Source: Tretioscincus oriximinensis (Eukaryota > Chordata > Lepidosauria > Squamata > Gymnophthalmidae). Taken from it: a stretch of 64,000 nucleotides of DNA. The DNA lies in NCBI GenBank assembly GCA_022410635.1, contig JAJVDF010000254.1:484263-548262 (forward strand). Reading direction: 5' to 3'. Both the position numbers and the translations under genes were made by a program. The notes below the pieces were generated by a model. The model was not told the origin of the DNA and did not search any database. It saw only the letters and a list, made by a program, of their open reading frames with translations. Of this stretch, positions 43,495 to 53,371 are shown piece after piece (the first letter of the stretch is position 1; each line of letters begins with the position of its first letter).

Positions 43495-44740
43495 GTTTCC
43501 ATCAAAGAATACAGAAAGAGTGAAAGAGTGAGAACAGGCAAGGGAAAGTATTTTTTTCACCCAAGTTTATGGAATTTATTTCAGAAGAGGTAGTTGTAGC
43601 TAGCAGCCTGGGTAAGTTTTAATACAGGTTAGACTAGCTAGCAGCCTGAATAGTTTTAAGACAGGATTAGACAAGTTCATGCAGGCCAAGTATATGAATG
43701 GCCACTAGGATGAATTCCTTGATATTGCTTCTGGGATGGAACAACAGACACTTTCTGAAGTGCTTGACAGGTGCCTGGAGGCAGTGATGGGCTGGATGGT
43801 GGCCAACAAATTGAAGCTGAATCCAGACAAGACTGAGGTGCTGTGTGTCTCTTCATCCCGGGTCCATGAAGTGAGTAGGCACCCTGTCCTGGATGGGGTT
43901 GAATTGCTCTATAAAGGACGGGTGCGAAATCTAGGGGTGCTTCTAGATCCTTCGCTGACACTTGAAGATCAGGTGGAGGTGGTGGCCAGGAGTGCATATT
44001 TCCAGTTANGTCTAGTCCGCAAGTTGCGGCCACTTCTGGTCAGGGATGATCTGGCCACAGTGATCCACGCTCTGGTAACTTCCAGGTTGGACTATTGTAA
44101 TGCACTCTATATGGGGCTGCCCTTGAAAACGGTTCAGAAGCTGCAGCTGGTGCAGAATGCAGCCACTAGACTGCTGACCGGAACAGCTGGCCGGACACAC
44201 ATCACCCCGGTCCTGGAAGAACTGCACTGGCTGCCAATTTGCTACCGAGCCCAAATCAAGGTATTAACTCTAACCTTTAAAGCCTTACATAACATGGGCC
44301 CCAAATATCTAAAGGAAGGCCTTCTCCCATATGAGGCTGCTCGTGCCCTAAGATCTGCAGGGGAGGCCCTCCTGANTGTACCACCACCCTCAGTGGCAGA
44401 GAAGGTGGGAACCCGGAATAGGGCCTTCTCTGTGGCAGCCCCCAGACTATGGAGTAGTCTCCCCCTTGTGGTGCGTCAATCACCATCTCTGTGCACTTTC
44501 AGAAAATGCTCTTTGGCCTGGCCTTTGGCTAGAAAACTACTGTCTCCTCCCCATTTTTAGAAAAGGCTGTTTTTAATGTGTTAAAATGATGGTTTTATTG
44601 TTAACCGCCCTGAGACCTACGGGTATAGGGCGGTATAAAAATGTAAATAAATAAATAAATAAATAAAATAAACTACTAATTGCAGGCAGTTGAGAACAGG
44701 CTGTGGGCCCTTTTAGTAGGGCTCCTCTTATGTTCTTATT
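43495..44740 (+). repeat. CR1 (TTCTTATG type) 3' end with an L2 inserted
   Basis: CR1 3'UTR runs from about 43500 (gcaagggaaagtattttttt, aggattagacaagttcatgc) to gcttctgggatggaacaac at 43743. It resumes after the L2 tail at about 44675 (gcaggcagttgagaacagg, gggctcctcttatgttcttat). Confidence 0.78.
43744..44668 (+). mobile_element. L2 LINE 3' portion with an intact reverse-transcriptase C-terminus
   Basis: A 274-codon open frame at 43736-44560 encodes NKLKLNPDKTEVLCVSSS, then LDPSLTLEDQVEVVA, SRLDYCNALYMGLPLKTVQ, LQLVQNAATRLL, LHWLPICYRAQIKVL and RLWSSLPLVVRQSPSLCTF. These are the reverse-transcriptase thumb/C-terminal motifs of the L2 clade. The 5' part of the element is missing (usual 5' truncation). 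Beyond the frame comes the 3' end (taaccgccctgagacctacgg, cggtataaaaatgtaaataa) with an (AAAT)n tail. It is the least decayed L2 in the window, so probably the youngest. It is a transposon fragment, not a host gene. Confidence 0.92.
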
Positions 44741-45902
44741 TGCACTAGAGTACTATGTTTATTGCTTTGCCTTTCTTACAATTTAATATGCAAAGTTTCA
44801 GCAATTCATTCTGCAATTATCCCCATCCATATTTCCCCTTCCCTCCCTTCCCCCTGACTCCTGATGGACTGCTTTTCATAATCATATGGTGCAATGACTG
44901 ATTCTCCTTCTCTTACTACAATCACCCAAGGCTTCCATGATTATGTCAAGAATGTTCAGGTGTATCTAATCAAGGTTGCACTGATCAAATCAATGGCAAA
45001 ATCAAATTTTTGATGGGATTCTGGCTTTGTCCTGCACATTGCTTTAATCATTATAAGGAAGCCCATTGGTAAAAGAAAAGAAAACCAATTCAAAACCCTG
45101 AACTGATTGGAAATGGCATGTGTAAAACCATCCTATATAATATAATAAGTAATATATAATATATAATAATAATATGTAATATATAATATATAATAATATA
45201 TAATAAAAAAAAAACAACCAATGGTGCTAGGAAATTTCTTTCCAGTTCTGAAATGACTTCAATTAGTGGATTGTCCATTTCGGACCATATTTCAAATTTC
45301 TGTAACTTAATTCTAAAGCCAACGTGCCCTACTATCCAGGTGTGGGAAGGAACAACTATAGTTTGTCAGTTAAAAAATATCTAAGCTTGATTCAGATGAG
45401 CTGCAGCCCTGTGCGTTTGCAAGGGATGAGGTTAACGCTCTCTAGAAGTGCCTTAATCCTTCCTCCATGTAAAGGCTGATTCTGCCCACATCTGTGTCAA
45501 TCACAGGCAGGAAGAGCAGGACTTCCCTTTGTTGGATCTGAACTTTTTAAAAACAAAAATCTTAGTTGAGTAAACCACCCTTAAGGTCTCACTCAGGATC
45601 AACTGAACATAAGAATATAACTCAAGGAGGCTCCGTGGCATTCAGGGACAAGATAGTACAGAGCTCCCCCTTCCGGTTATGATGGCGGGTGGTCCCGTAC
45701 CGAGAAAGGAACGGAGCACTGTTTTCTCAGTGCCCGGTCTGAATCGGGAGCGGNGAAGAGGAGGGGAGGTAAAAACTTTTTCACATCTATTAAACTTGCA
45801 AAACTCCTGCCTTGCTTTCTTGTGGTTCTCATATCCTTCCCTTTGATTAACAAGTCGTTGTATATTTCTTCCTACCTTTGTTTTTAAGATTATTGGACTT
45901 AC
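44741..45902. other. Intron before the 44-nt exon
   Basis: An AT-only (TAATATA)n tract at 45133-45207. A GC-rich patch at 45660-45770 (ttatgatggcgggtggtcc) of unknown origin. No further exon seen. Confidence 0.45.
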
Positions 45903-45946
45903 ATGTCAGTTTCATCCCAGAAGATACAGGTCTGGTTGGTTGTTCC
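45903..45946 (-). CDS. ADGRB1: ADGRB1 exon g: 44 nt exon with the first GPS cysteine
   Basis: A very small exon. The acceptor is ctttgcag before GGA and the donor is GACAT followed by gtaagt. It encodes GTTNQTCIFWDETD plus the first two bases of an Ile codon. It carries the first conserved GPS cysteine and the tryptophan that follows it (C-x-x-W). Mammalian BAI1, as I recall it, has Leu where this exon has Phe. The next exon is 27.2 kb away, but the phase (two bases over) fits it exactly. Only about 0.5 kb separates it from exon f, and much of that intron is a degraded SINE. Confidence 0.95.
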
Positions 45947-46019
45947 CTGCAAAGATAAGAAAAAGAGTGGATAAGAGAAGAGTGGAGATTTTTTTAAAAG
46001 AAACAAAGAAATAATAATA

Positions 46020-46350
46020 AAAAGTGAAGAAAATAATCTTTCATTTATTCCTCACTCTTGGTGTACAGAGCTGCTTACAAGGTTAAATTTCACCCAAAGG
46101 CTTACAACTATTCTATCTTCCTCACCAGATTAGTGGCAGTACTCATGAATCTACTTGAAATGTAGATTGTAAATCTACTTTCTTTCAAATAGGTGACTTA
46201 GCTAGAGCTGAGGCCAGTAGTGGGCATTCAACCCTTTCCACGGCTGACACAAGGCTTTGAGAATGGATCGCTAACATGAAAGACTGACTCTTGAGAATGG
46301 ATCGCTAACATGAAAGACTGACTCTTAGCATCTGAGACGTTTGTGCTTCG
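46020..46350 (-). repeat. Diverged family-2 SINE, antisense, with a 34-bp tandem duplication
   Basis: gctgcttacaaggttaaatttc, acccaaaggcttacaac, agctagagctgaggccagtag. Within it gagaatggatcgctaacatg is duplicated exactly (46259-46292 and 46293-46326). The element fills most of the short intron between exons f and g. Confidence 0.7.
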
Positions 46351-46456
46351 TTCGTGCCTCGAGCCATTAGACATTTAAATATAAATAATAAATATATTTG
46401 ACCACTGCATAGTGGAATTGTCTCTCCTGAAACATGCTAGAGCAGCCAGCACTTAC

Positions 46457-46559
46457 ATTGTACAAGTGAGAAAATTCAATCTCCATCGGAGTGAGCAGGG
46501 ATCGGGGAGATGGTTTCACGGTCACAGAAATGACTCTGGAATTCAGCACTGTCGTATTT
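46457..46559 (-). CDS. ADGRB1: ADGRB1 exon f: GAIN subdomain B
   Basis: A 103 nt exon. The acceptor is cttcccag before AAA and the donor is AAT followed by gtaagt. It encodes [20 protein letters not shown], then [14 protein letters not shown]. The first base completes the Arg begun in the previous exon and the exon ends on a codon border. NTT is an N-glycosylation sequon. A second sequon, N-G-T, is created across the junction with the next exon. The sequence is diagnostic for BAI1 against BAI2 and BAI3. Confidence 0.97.
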
Positions 46560-46754
46560 CTGGGAAGAAGAAAAATAACTTTATGATAGGGAGCAGGATA
46601 CAATAAGATGGATGGATCCCCATTACATAGGAAAAACACCTTAACGAAGTCTCAAGTAAACCCTCTCTTAAGCTAGTATGGAGCAGACGACTAGATTAAA
46701 GAATGCATANATCCTATCAGCAAAGAAGCTCAAAACAACCTGTGATCTATCTAC
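46560..46754. other. Intron start, unassigned
   Basis: No family recognised in the 195 bp next to exon f. Confidence 0.35.
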
Positions 46755-47640
46755 TAAAGGAATTCTTGTAGCATCTATAGCACTAACAAGAAAAAGGGAG
46801 GCAGCATGAGCTTGCACAGATAAGCTTGCTTCTTCAGATAGATAGGTAGTTAGATATATAATAGGTAGGTAGATAAACAGATGATAGGTAGGTAAGTGAA
46901 CAGATAAATAGATAGGTAGAAAGGTAAATAATGATAAATAGGTAGGTAGATAATAGGTGCAATAGGTGGTAGGTTGAAAGAGTCTCGTAGCACCTTAGGG
47001 ACTAACAAGAAAAAGGGAGGCAGCATAAACTTTCTCAAACAGGTATACTTCTTTAGATAGATAGACAGACAGACAGACAGGCAGACAGGCAGACAGGCAG
47101 ACAGGTAGACAGGTAGGTAGATGGGTAGGTAGATAGATGGGTAGGTAGGTAGGTAGGTAGATAGATAGATAGATAGACAGATAGATAGATAGATAGATGG
47201 GTAGGTAGATAGATGGGTAGGTAGATAGATTGGTAGGTAGATGGGTAGGTAGATGGGTAGGTAGATGGGTAGGTAGATAGATGGGTAGACAGGCAGATCG
47301 GCAAATCAGCAGATAGGCAGATTGGCAAATTGGCTGATCGGCTGATCGGCAGATTGGCAGATCGGTAAATCAGTAGATAGGTAGATTAATAGGTAGATAA
47401 GTAGATAGATGATAGGTAGATAGATGATAGGTAGATGGTAGGTAGATCGATTAGTAGGTAAGTAGGTAGGTAGATAGATAACTAGGTAGATGATAGGTAG
47501 GAAGGTAGGTGCAGTAGATGATAGACAGACAGACTGACAGAAAGGGTTTCGTAGCACCTTAGAGACTAACAAGAGAAAGAGAGGCAGCGTGCGCTTTCAT
47601 ATACAAGGCTACTTCTTCAGATGTGTATGAACAAAGAATT
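46755..47640 (+). repeat. Three CTTCAGAT-type repeats interleaved with long GATA/GGTA/GACA arrays
   Basis: Repeat copies at 46755-46843, 46972-47055 and 47548-47622 each carry tagcaccttag-like and gaaaaagggaggcagc words. The first two end ttcttcagatagatag or ctttagatagatagac and run straight into tetranucleotide arrays (46838-46970, 47052-47540) of gata, ggta, gaca, gatg and gatc variants. They fill most of the 1.4 kb intron between exons e and f. Confidence 0.88.
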
Positions 47641-47920
47641 TATTGTCACTAACTTGGATTGATTAAAATGGATCTAGCCTGGAATGGGGATAACTGTCTA
47701 ATGCTTCTGCTACAGAGGAGGCTGATATTTTAATGATGCTTTTACTTAATCCCATTTGATTCACATTCTTTACTGTTACCATATCAGATGTTGCAATCTT
47801 CCCTGAGATACCCTTTAAGTGTTTCTTTAACTTAGCCCAGAAATAAGGGACCTTATCCTTCTGCAGCCCATGACCAACAGGTCTTCAATTTTCCAACTCC
47901 ATTCCAGAGCCGAGTCTTAC

Positions 47921-47996
47921 CTTTGAAGGGACAGGATTGAACCTAGGTTTCGGTAGAGGACAGTCCCAACCACGAAGACGGCGGAATCATCTGCCT
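47921..47996 (-). CDS. ADGRB1: ADGRB1 exon e: GAIN subdomain B strands
   Basis: A 76 nt exon. The acceptor is ctccacag before AGGCAG and the donor is CAAAG followed by gtaaga. The first two bases (AG) complete Glu, and the last two (AG) join A of the next exon to give Arg. It encodes [19 protein letters not shown] and then SILSLQ. This hydrophobic beta-strand pair is strongly conserved in BAI1. It is also too short to appear as an obvious open frame. Confidence 0.95.
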
Positions 47997-48059
47997 CTGT
48001 GGAGAAACACCAAGGCAAGCAAGTGGTACCATCAAAACAGAAAGGAAAGATGAAAGCCA

Positions 48060-48640
48060 TGCTTCAACCCAGGGGTGGAGAACGCAAAACCAGGGCCCTG
48101 GATATGGCCCATGGAACCATTGGGTCCAGCCTGTAGCACACTCATCAGGAATCCCTTTGGTCTGGCACCTGGAATGTCCCCCATTGAACTATTAAGATTC
48201 TTTGGATAAATAATGGTTCCTCATTTTGTTAAAGCATGCAGTGAAATATAAAAAGAAGAGGGAGGGTGCATTGAAAAGCCCGATTTTGTGGGTCTGGGTG
48301 GGATAGGGGGCATGGGCAGAGGGGAGGGAGGGAGGGGGACCTGGCTGGTTTGGACCAGGGCAGGATAGAGGTATGGCCTGGGGGTAAGAAGGAACTGAGA
48401 CCCTCAAGTGAAGTGACAAATATCCAAATGGCCCTTGGCAGAAAAAAGGTTGCCCAACGAGGGGTGAAGCTTTCATAGGATGAGTCGAGGCAGTGTCCAG
48501 GGCCCCTGTACATTTGCAAAATAGTTAAAAATTTAAATTTTTGAGCTCAAAGGGCCCCCTTTGTTTAACTGCCCCGAGGGGAGAGAGTCTAGCTACACCA
48601 CCATCCCCACCTCGCCTTTAACCCCTTACCATGAAAACTG
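48060..48640. other. Possible old hAT element, plus unassigned sequence
   Basis: cccaggggtggagaacgcaaaacc at 48068 and atggcccatggaaccattg look like a hAT terminal region. I could not pair a right end. Confidence 0.3.
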
Positions 48641-49135
48641 GACACCAATTAGGAACAATAGGTTGTGGCAGCCTCTACTTCCAGTTACATCTGGTTTGCC
48701 AGTTATGGCCACTGATGGACAGAGTCTATCTGGCCACAGCAGTCCATGCTCTGATAACTCCCAGACTGGACTCCTGTAATGCATGAACTTGATCTAACCT
48801 TGGAAACAGTTTGGACAGAACACAGCAACTAGACTGCTGACCTGAACGACTAGCTGGACATACAGNATGCCAGTCTTGGAAGAAATGCACCGGCTGCTAC
48901 TGAGCCCAATTCAAGTTGCTGACACCAACTTATAAGGCCCTAAAGAACTTGAACCTCTAACATTTAAAGGATATTCTCNCATATCAACCTNCCTGTGACT
49001 TAAGATCCATAGGAGAGGCCCACCTCTTTCAATAGCAAAGAGGGTGGGAAACTGGGGCAGGGTCTTCTCCATGGTTGCCCCATGGTTGCATCAAGCATCA
49101 CCATGCATGAAATTCAAAAGGTCCCCGGGTCTTAG
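48641..49135 (+). repeat. Degraded L2 LINE coding end
   Basis: gcagcctctacttccagttac, atggacagagtctatctggcc, gactggactcctgtaatgc, acagcaactagactgctgacc and ggaaactggggcagggtcttc follow the order of 43970-44450 with many frame breaks. Confidence 0.8.
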
Positions 49136-49212
49136 GTTCCTCACTGCTGTTTTGGGGTTGCATCTGGACCAGTTGGAATAGAATTATCCCCAAGTGGTCC
49201 AGTGCTGCTTAC

Positions 49213-49356
49213 CTGAAACCCCTGTTGATAGAATGCTTTTAGACACGGTGACCTTGTCTTCGCCGGTGCGGGCCCAATCCACCATCCCTCGCCAGCCTTT
49301 CATAGGGAAGCTAATGTCTTTGGCTCCATTGGCGGGAAGTTTCTGGATGCTAAGGA
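49213..49356 (-). CDS. ADGRB1: ADGRB1 exon d: GAIN domain, subdomain B start
   Basis: A 144 nt exon. The acceptor is a less usual tgctcaag before TCC; the donor is CAG followed by gtaagc. The first two bases finish a Val codon and the final G starts a Glu codon. It encodes [17 protein letters not shown] followed by [18 protein letters not shown] and [12 protein letters not shown]. The FPMKGWR block and the VTVSKS strand are BAI hallmarks at the start of the beta-rich GAIN subdomain B. The WARTGED segment differs from the mammalian BAI1 sequence I recall, so this loop is probably variable between lineages. Confidence 0.96.
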
Positions 49357-49479
49357 CTTGAGCAAAGAGGAAGAGACAGAAAAGGAAGAAATAAAACCCA
49401 TTTCCAAGTGCTCTAAGAGCTTCCTATTCAAGGAACCAGAGTTAGGTACTAGGAGCAAAAGAATATATTGGTAGCAGCA

Positions 49480-49570
49480 ACAACAGAAGAAGGAGAAGGA
49501 GAAGAAGACAACTCAGACTATCCTGAGACCTTCGGATAACAATAAATAAATACATAAATACATAAATAAA
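49480..49570 (+). repeat. (GAA)n and L2-type tail
   Basis: (AGAAGGAGAAGG) followed by ctatcctgagaccttcggat and (AAAT)n. Confidence 0.65.
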
Positions 49571-50118
49571 ATCAGAAGTTAAATTGTTCAGAGAGATTCC
49601 AGTTTAATATTCACATAATCACTAAAACTGGAGCAAGAGATTGACAAGAGAAATCAAACTGTTATGTTCCAATGTTAAAAACTTTTTTTTTACTGTTATT
49701 GAAAAAAAAAAGGAAAATAAAACAACAAAACAAGGGAAAAGTAGGCAGCANGGGCTTTTGTAGACAAGTCTACTTCCACAAAAATGTTAGGGCTTCCATT
49801 TCAAATAAGGCAGTCCAGTTTACAGCATGCACTATAGTATATATAATTTCAATAATTTGAAAAATGAAAATTGCAATAGCACAGACAAATACAGGCATAC
49901 ATAACAATTTTGTCAACACATTTCATAAGCCTAAAAAAATGGCCATAAGGAAAAAGCCCACAAAGTAGATAACTTGCTGGAAAAACCTACAGAGTCTCAA
50001 ACAGCCTAAAGATGTATACGATCACTTCCTTCAATGTTAAAGACACCTGGGGTAATGGTAATTCTCAGTATGACCTAGGATGCTCATAAATTCCCAAAAA
50101 TATGAATTTGAGATCCAA
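49571..50118. other. Intronic sequence with a CTTCAGAT-type piece
   Basis: ggcttttgtagacaagtctac at 49754 belongs to that repeat. The rest is unassigned. Confidence 0.4.
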
Positions 50119-50453
50119 CAGAGAGAAGTCATAAATGGACAATTCTCTAAGCGGAAAGATGTAAGAAGGGGAATACCCCAGGGTTCAGTACCGGGAGCTA
50201 AAAGAAGAAATGGAAGAACCAAGGAAGGAATGGTTGAAAGATGGAAGAGAAGGAAGGAATATAAAAAAGAAAAATTAAGAAGTAAAAAAGGAAAGAAAGG
50301 AAAATGGGGAGAAAGAAGGAATAAAACGAAGAAGCAGCAAATTCCATAATGTCAACGGGCTAATTCCAGTAGTTGGACATAATGCAGACAAGGGAACGGT
50401 ATCAAAATCTGCCAGTTCTAAATAGAATGTGTGTTTGTGGCACCCAAAGTATT
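50119..50453 (+). repeat. Composite CR1-derived repeat, copy 1
   Basis: Starts inside the CR1 reverse transcriptase (encoding REVINGQFSKRKDVRRGIPQ, then GSVPGA). It passes into a purine-rich stretch (aagaaatggaagaaccaagg) and ends ccataatgtcaacgggctaat, ggcacccaaagtatt. Nearly identical to 52292-52632. Confidence 0.88.
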
Positions 50454-50550
50454 TTCTGGTGGGCCTCTGTGTGACACAGAATGCTGGACTTGATGGGCTG
50501 TGGCCTGATCCAGTATGGCTCTTCTTATGTTCTTATGTTCTTATCAGCTG
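50454..50550 (+). repeat. CR1 (TTCTTATG type) terminus
   Basis: tggtgggcctctgtgtgacac, gatccagtatggctcttctt and (ATGTTCTT)n. Confidence 0.75.
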
Positions 50551-50714
50551 GACATTATTGTTGATGGTACATGTATATCTGTATGTTCCAAAGGTAAATT
50601 CAACTGTTAAATCGTTTAGAGGTATTCCAATTTTAATAATCACCTGATTACTAAAATTGGTACAAGAATTAAACTAATTTCTAATGTAGTCCAATCTGCT
50701 TAATACAGATGTGT

Positions 50715-50950
50715 GCTTTTATTTATTTATTTGTTTACTTATTTATATTTATACCTCTCTCTATACCCCAAGCTCTTAAGGTGGCCAACAATAAAAATAA
50801 TATAAAATTGGTATATTAAAACAAATATCAAAACCGTTATCTGAAGATGGGAAGGAAAATGGCATTTCTTCAACCAAAGTATCTTCTAAAAGAATACCAT
50901 GATGGTAACTGACACATCTCAAGGGAGAGACTGTTCCATAGACTGGGGAC
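50715..50950 (-). repeat. L2-type 3' region, antisense
   Basis: (ATTT)n, tacctctctctataccccaagc, aacaataaaaataatataaaattgg; parallels 13970-14200. Confidence 0.6.
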
Positions 50951-51177
50951 TAATCTGGATTAAACTGCTCCAGATTGCAGCATGTCCCACGTCTAATAAG
51001 GTCCTTCTAATCAGCTTAAAGCAAGTGTGTGTTGCTAATACCTGGACTAAACTGATCCAGATTTATTAAAATGGATTAGCAACTTCTTATCTGTATTGCA
51101 ACATGCCCCACTTCTAACGAGGTCCAACCTGCTTAACGCAGATGTGTGGTGCTACAACAAATCTGGATTAAACTGAA
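50951..51177. repeat. Degenerate local repeat with ctggattaaact words
   Basis: aatctggattaaactgctcc, ggactaaactgatccagattt and atctggattaaactgaaatgg alternate with cccacgtctaataaggtcc, cccacttctaacgaggtcc. Two imperfect units of about 120 bp. Confidence 0.5.
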
Positions 51178-51840
51178 ATGGATCTAGCACGGGAAGTACA
51201 ACAAGAGCCAAGGCTGACCAGTCAATTTAGCTCCCCAAATGACTTAAACGGAAGCAATTTTAGCACTTACTGTAGTCTACTACTAGGACTGTGTAATATA
51301 GCTTCTTCTTCGTTGTTAAACTCTCTGCACTCAAATTATGACTGGCATACAGGTGCACTACTCATGGCTTTGTCTTCTAAAAATATATTATCAATCGCTA
51401 CAACAAATTGGCTTTTATTCCCAGGCAAATGCACAATCAAGGTAGCATCTACAAACCCACATTGCATTTCTGTAGTCGTTAAGTTGTTACGGTTTCGGTA
51501 ATTTGTTGCAACATCGAATTGTCACACGGTTTCTCTTTCTAAATCATGTTATAATATGGCTCAGCAAATTATGGACTTTTGCATTTTATTATATTATAAT
51601 AATGCAATGCAGAAAATGAACAGAACGGGAACAAATTAGGACGATAAATGTAGATGGGAATTTCAGTTATGAAACGTTTGTTGCCTGACCCAAAATTTCC
51701 CCCAATGACAGTTGATTCAAGATTAAAGGAATCTTTTACATTTATGTGGGCAAATCTGGATTACTGTGCTTGTCCAGATTTCTGAATTAAATAGGACTGT
51801 CCACATTGAATTGACTGTTCAGTCTAGTTTCATAGTCAGT
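51178..51840. other. Single-copy-looking block, candidate conserved non-coding element
   Basis: An open frame of 107 codons (51178-51501) has no recognisable domain. aaccatgcaaa-type words are absent, but ggcaaatgcacaatcaagg and ggctcagcaaattatgg occur. No repeat recognised. Confidence 0.3.
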
Positions 51841-52150
51841 CTTGGAAATACGTACGTACGTACATACGTACATACAGAGATTATATAAATAAAGATAGAA
51901 TGGCTATGGGGAAGCCTGGCTATTTAAATACATGCATAGAACCTCTAGTTGGGGTTGCTGCTACAGCCTTTGGCCCTCAGAAGACATTGAGGCACAAAAT
52001 GACCTGGCAGCTATTGCTCATGCTGGATCTACTCACTATCTGTCTCCAACCAAATATCATGTCAAGATGGAGAGCTATCTGGCCTTTAAGATGCCTTTGC
52101 TACTTTGAACCATCTTCACTAGAGAAAGATTAGATCCAATCTGTACATGT
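51841..52150. other. (GTAC)n simple repeat and unassigned sequence
   Basis: A self-complementary tract tacgtacgtacgtac lies at about 51850-51880. Confidence 0.5.
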
Positions 52151-52159
52151 AATAAAATG

Positions 52160-52632
52160 CATGAGAGGGAGTCAACATTCCAAGGTATAATAATAATGAC
52201 AGGGCTCGGAACGTTGGCAGCCTCCAGAGACCAATAATAGGGCTTGAAACTTTGGAAGCCCTGTGTTAGAAACTGGCTAAAAGACAGGAAACAGAGAGAA
52301 GTCATAAATGGACAATTCTTTGAGCGGAAAGATGTAAGAAGTGGAATACCCCAGGGTTCAGTACCGGGAGCTAAAAGAAGNAATGGAAGAACCAAGGAAG
52401 GAATGGTTGAAAGATGGAAGAGAAGGAAGGAATATAAAAAAGAAAAATTAAGAAGGAAAGTAAAAAAGGAAAGAAAGGAAAATGGGGAGAAAGAAGGAAT
52501 AAAACGAAGAAGAAGCAAATTCCATAATGCCAACGGGCTAATTCCAGTAGTTGGACATAATGCAGACAAGGGAACGGTATCAAAATCTGCCAGTTCTAAA
52601 TAGAATTTGTGTTTGTGGCACCCAAAGTATTG
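52160..52632 (+). repeat. Composite CR1-derived repeat, copy 2 (longer)
   Basis: aaaatgcatgagagggagtc, ggtataataataatgacagg, ggctcggaacgttggcagcc (left domain, one and a half minisatellite units), CR1 reverse transcriptase (WLKDRKQREVINGQF, RSGIPQGSVPG), purine-rich stretch, right end at 52632. From 52292 on it matches copy 1 at 50119 apart from a 5-6 bp insertion and a few substitutions. Confidence 0.88.
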
Positions 52633-52983
52633 GAACCAACCACACACTTAGTTTTGGATTGTGCCCTTCATGTCAATATCACAGAGAGCTATCTTGCTCC
52701 ACTTTTACTTAACAATCAGGTTTCAAATAACTGACACATTGAATCAATNAATACATTACCAGTCAAGTGCCCATATTTATACTAAAAGCTTTCAGAATTT
52801 GTGTCACTATTAGGTTCCAAATAATGCCCAAAGAAGGTTATACCCTATTTTTAATATCTTTCAAACTTTTAATTGTATTTTATCTATAAGTCTATGTTGC
52901 TACAGGATTGTACTTGTATTGTATATGATCAGTTAAATTAATAACACAATAAACCATAAATCGTAAACATATATAATACGTGA
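52633..52983. other. Unassigned AT-rich intronic sequence
   Basis: No family recognised. Confidence 0.35.
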
Positions 52984-53371
52984 AGGATGCATCCCCACTA
53001 GATGTTTAAGTTTCCTATAGTTTAAATTGGGGTGGGGTGAGGGGAATGTTCACAATTTCACCNCAGTTACCTTCAATTTTCTTTGCTATTTCTCTCCTCG
53101 CTCCCCAATTAATGATATCACATGGCCCATAAGTCATTGTTGCAGTTATTTTACTTCAGTTCCCAGCATTCTCTATGAGCCAAGAACCAATGAACTTTTT
53201 AAAGCTAGCCTCGAAGTCTCATAAACGAAGGCCCCACTAAGATATTTATTAGACTGTAGAGAAATCCAACAAAAATCNCCCAAATAGCGGTTGCTTGTAA
53301 ATTCCAAATTCAGCATGATGTAAGCACCATCTCAGTAAAAATTCTTAGTGGGGATGTAGCCATACATATAT
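52984..53371. mobile_element. MITE related to 41343-41767
   Basis: Left GGATGCATCCCCACTAGA; right complement GGCTACATCCCCACTAAG. The two ends are inverted repeats about 388 bp apart. ttgggtt-like hAT motifs are absent. It sits 170 bp downstream of exon c. Confidence 0.75.

Noticed and set aside
43736..44560. 274-codon open frame as a host protein gene
   Set aside because: Its motifs are the L2 LINE reverse-transcriptase C-terminus, followed by an L2 3' end and (AAAT)n tail.
47053..47328. CRISPR-like or protein repeat array
   Set aside because: Degenerate GATA-type tetranucleotide repeats in a vertebrate intron, with no spacers.
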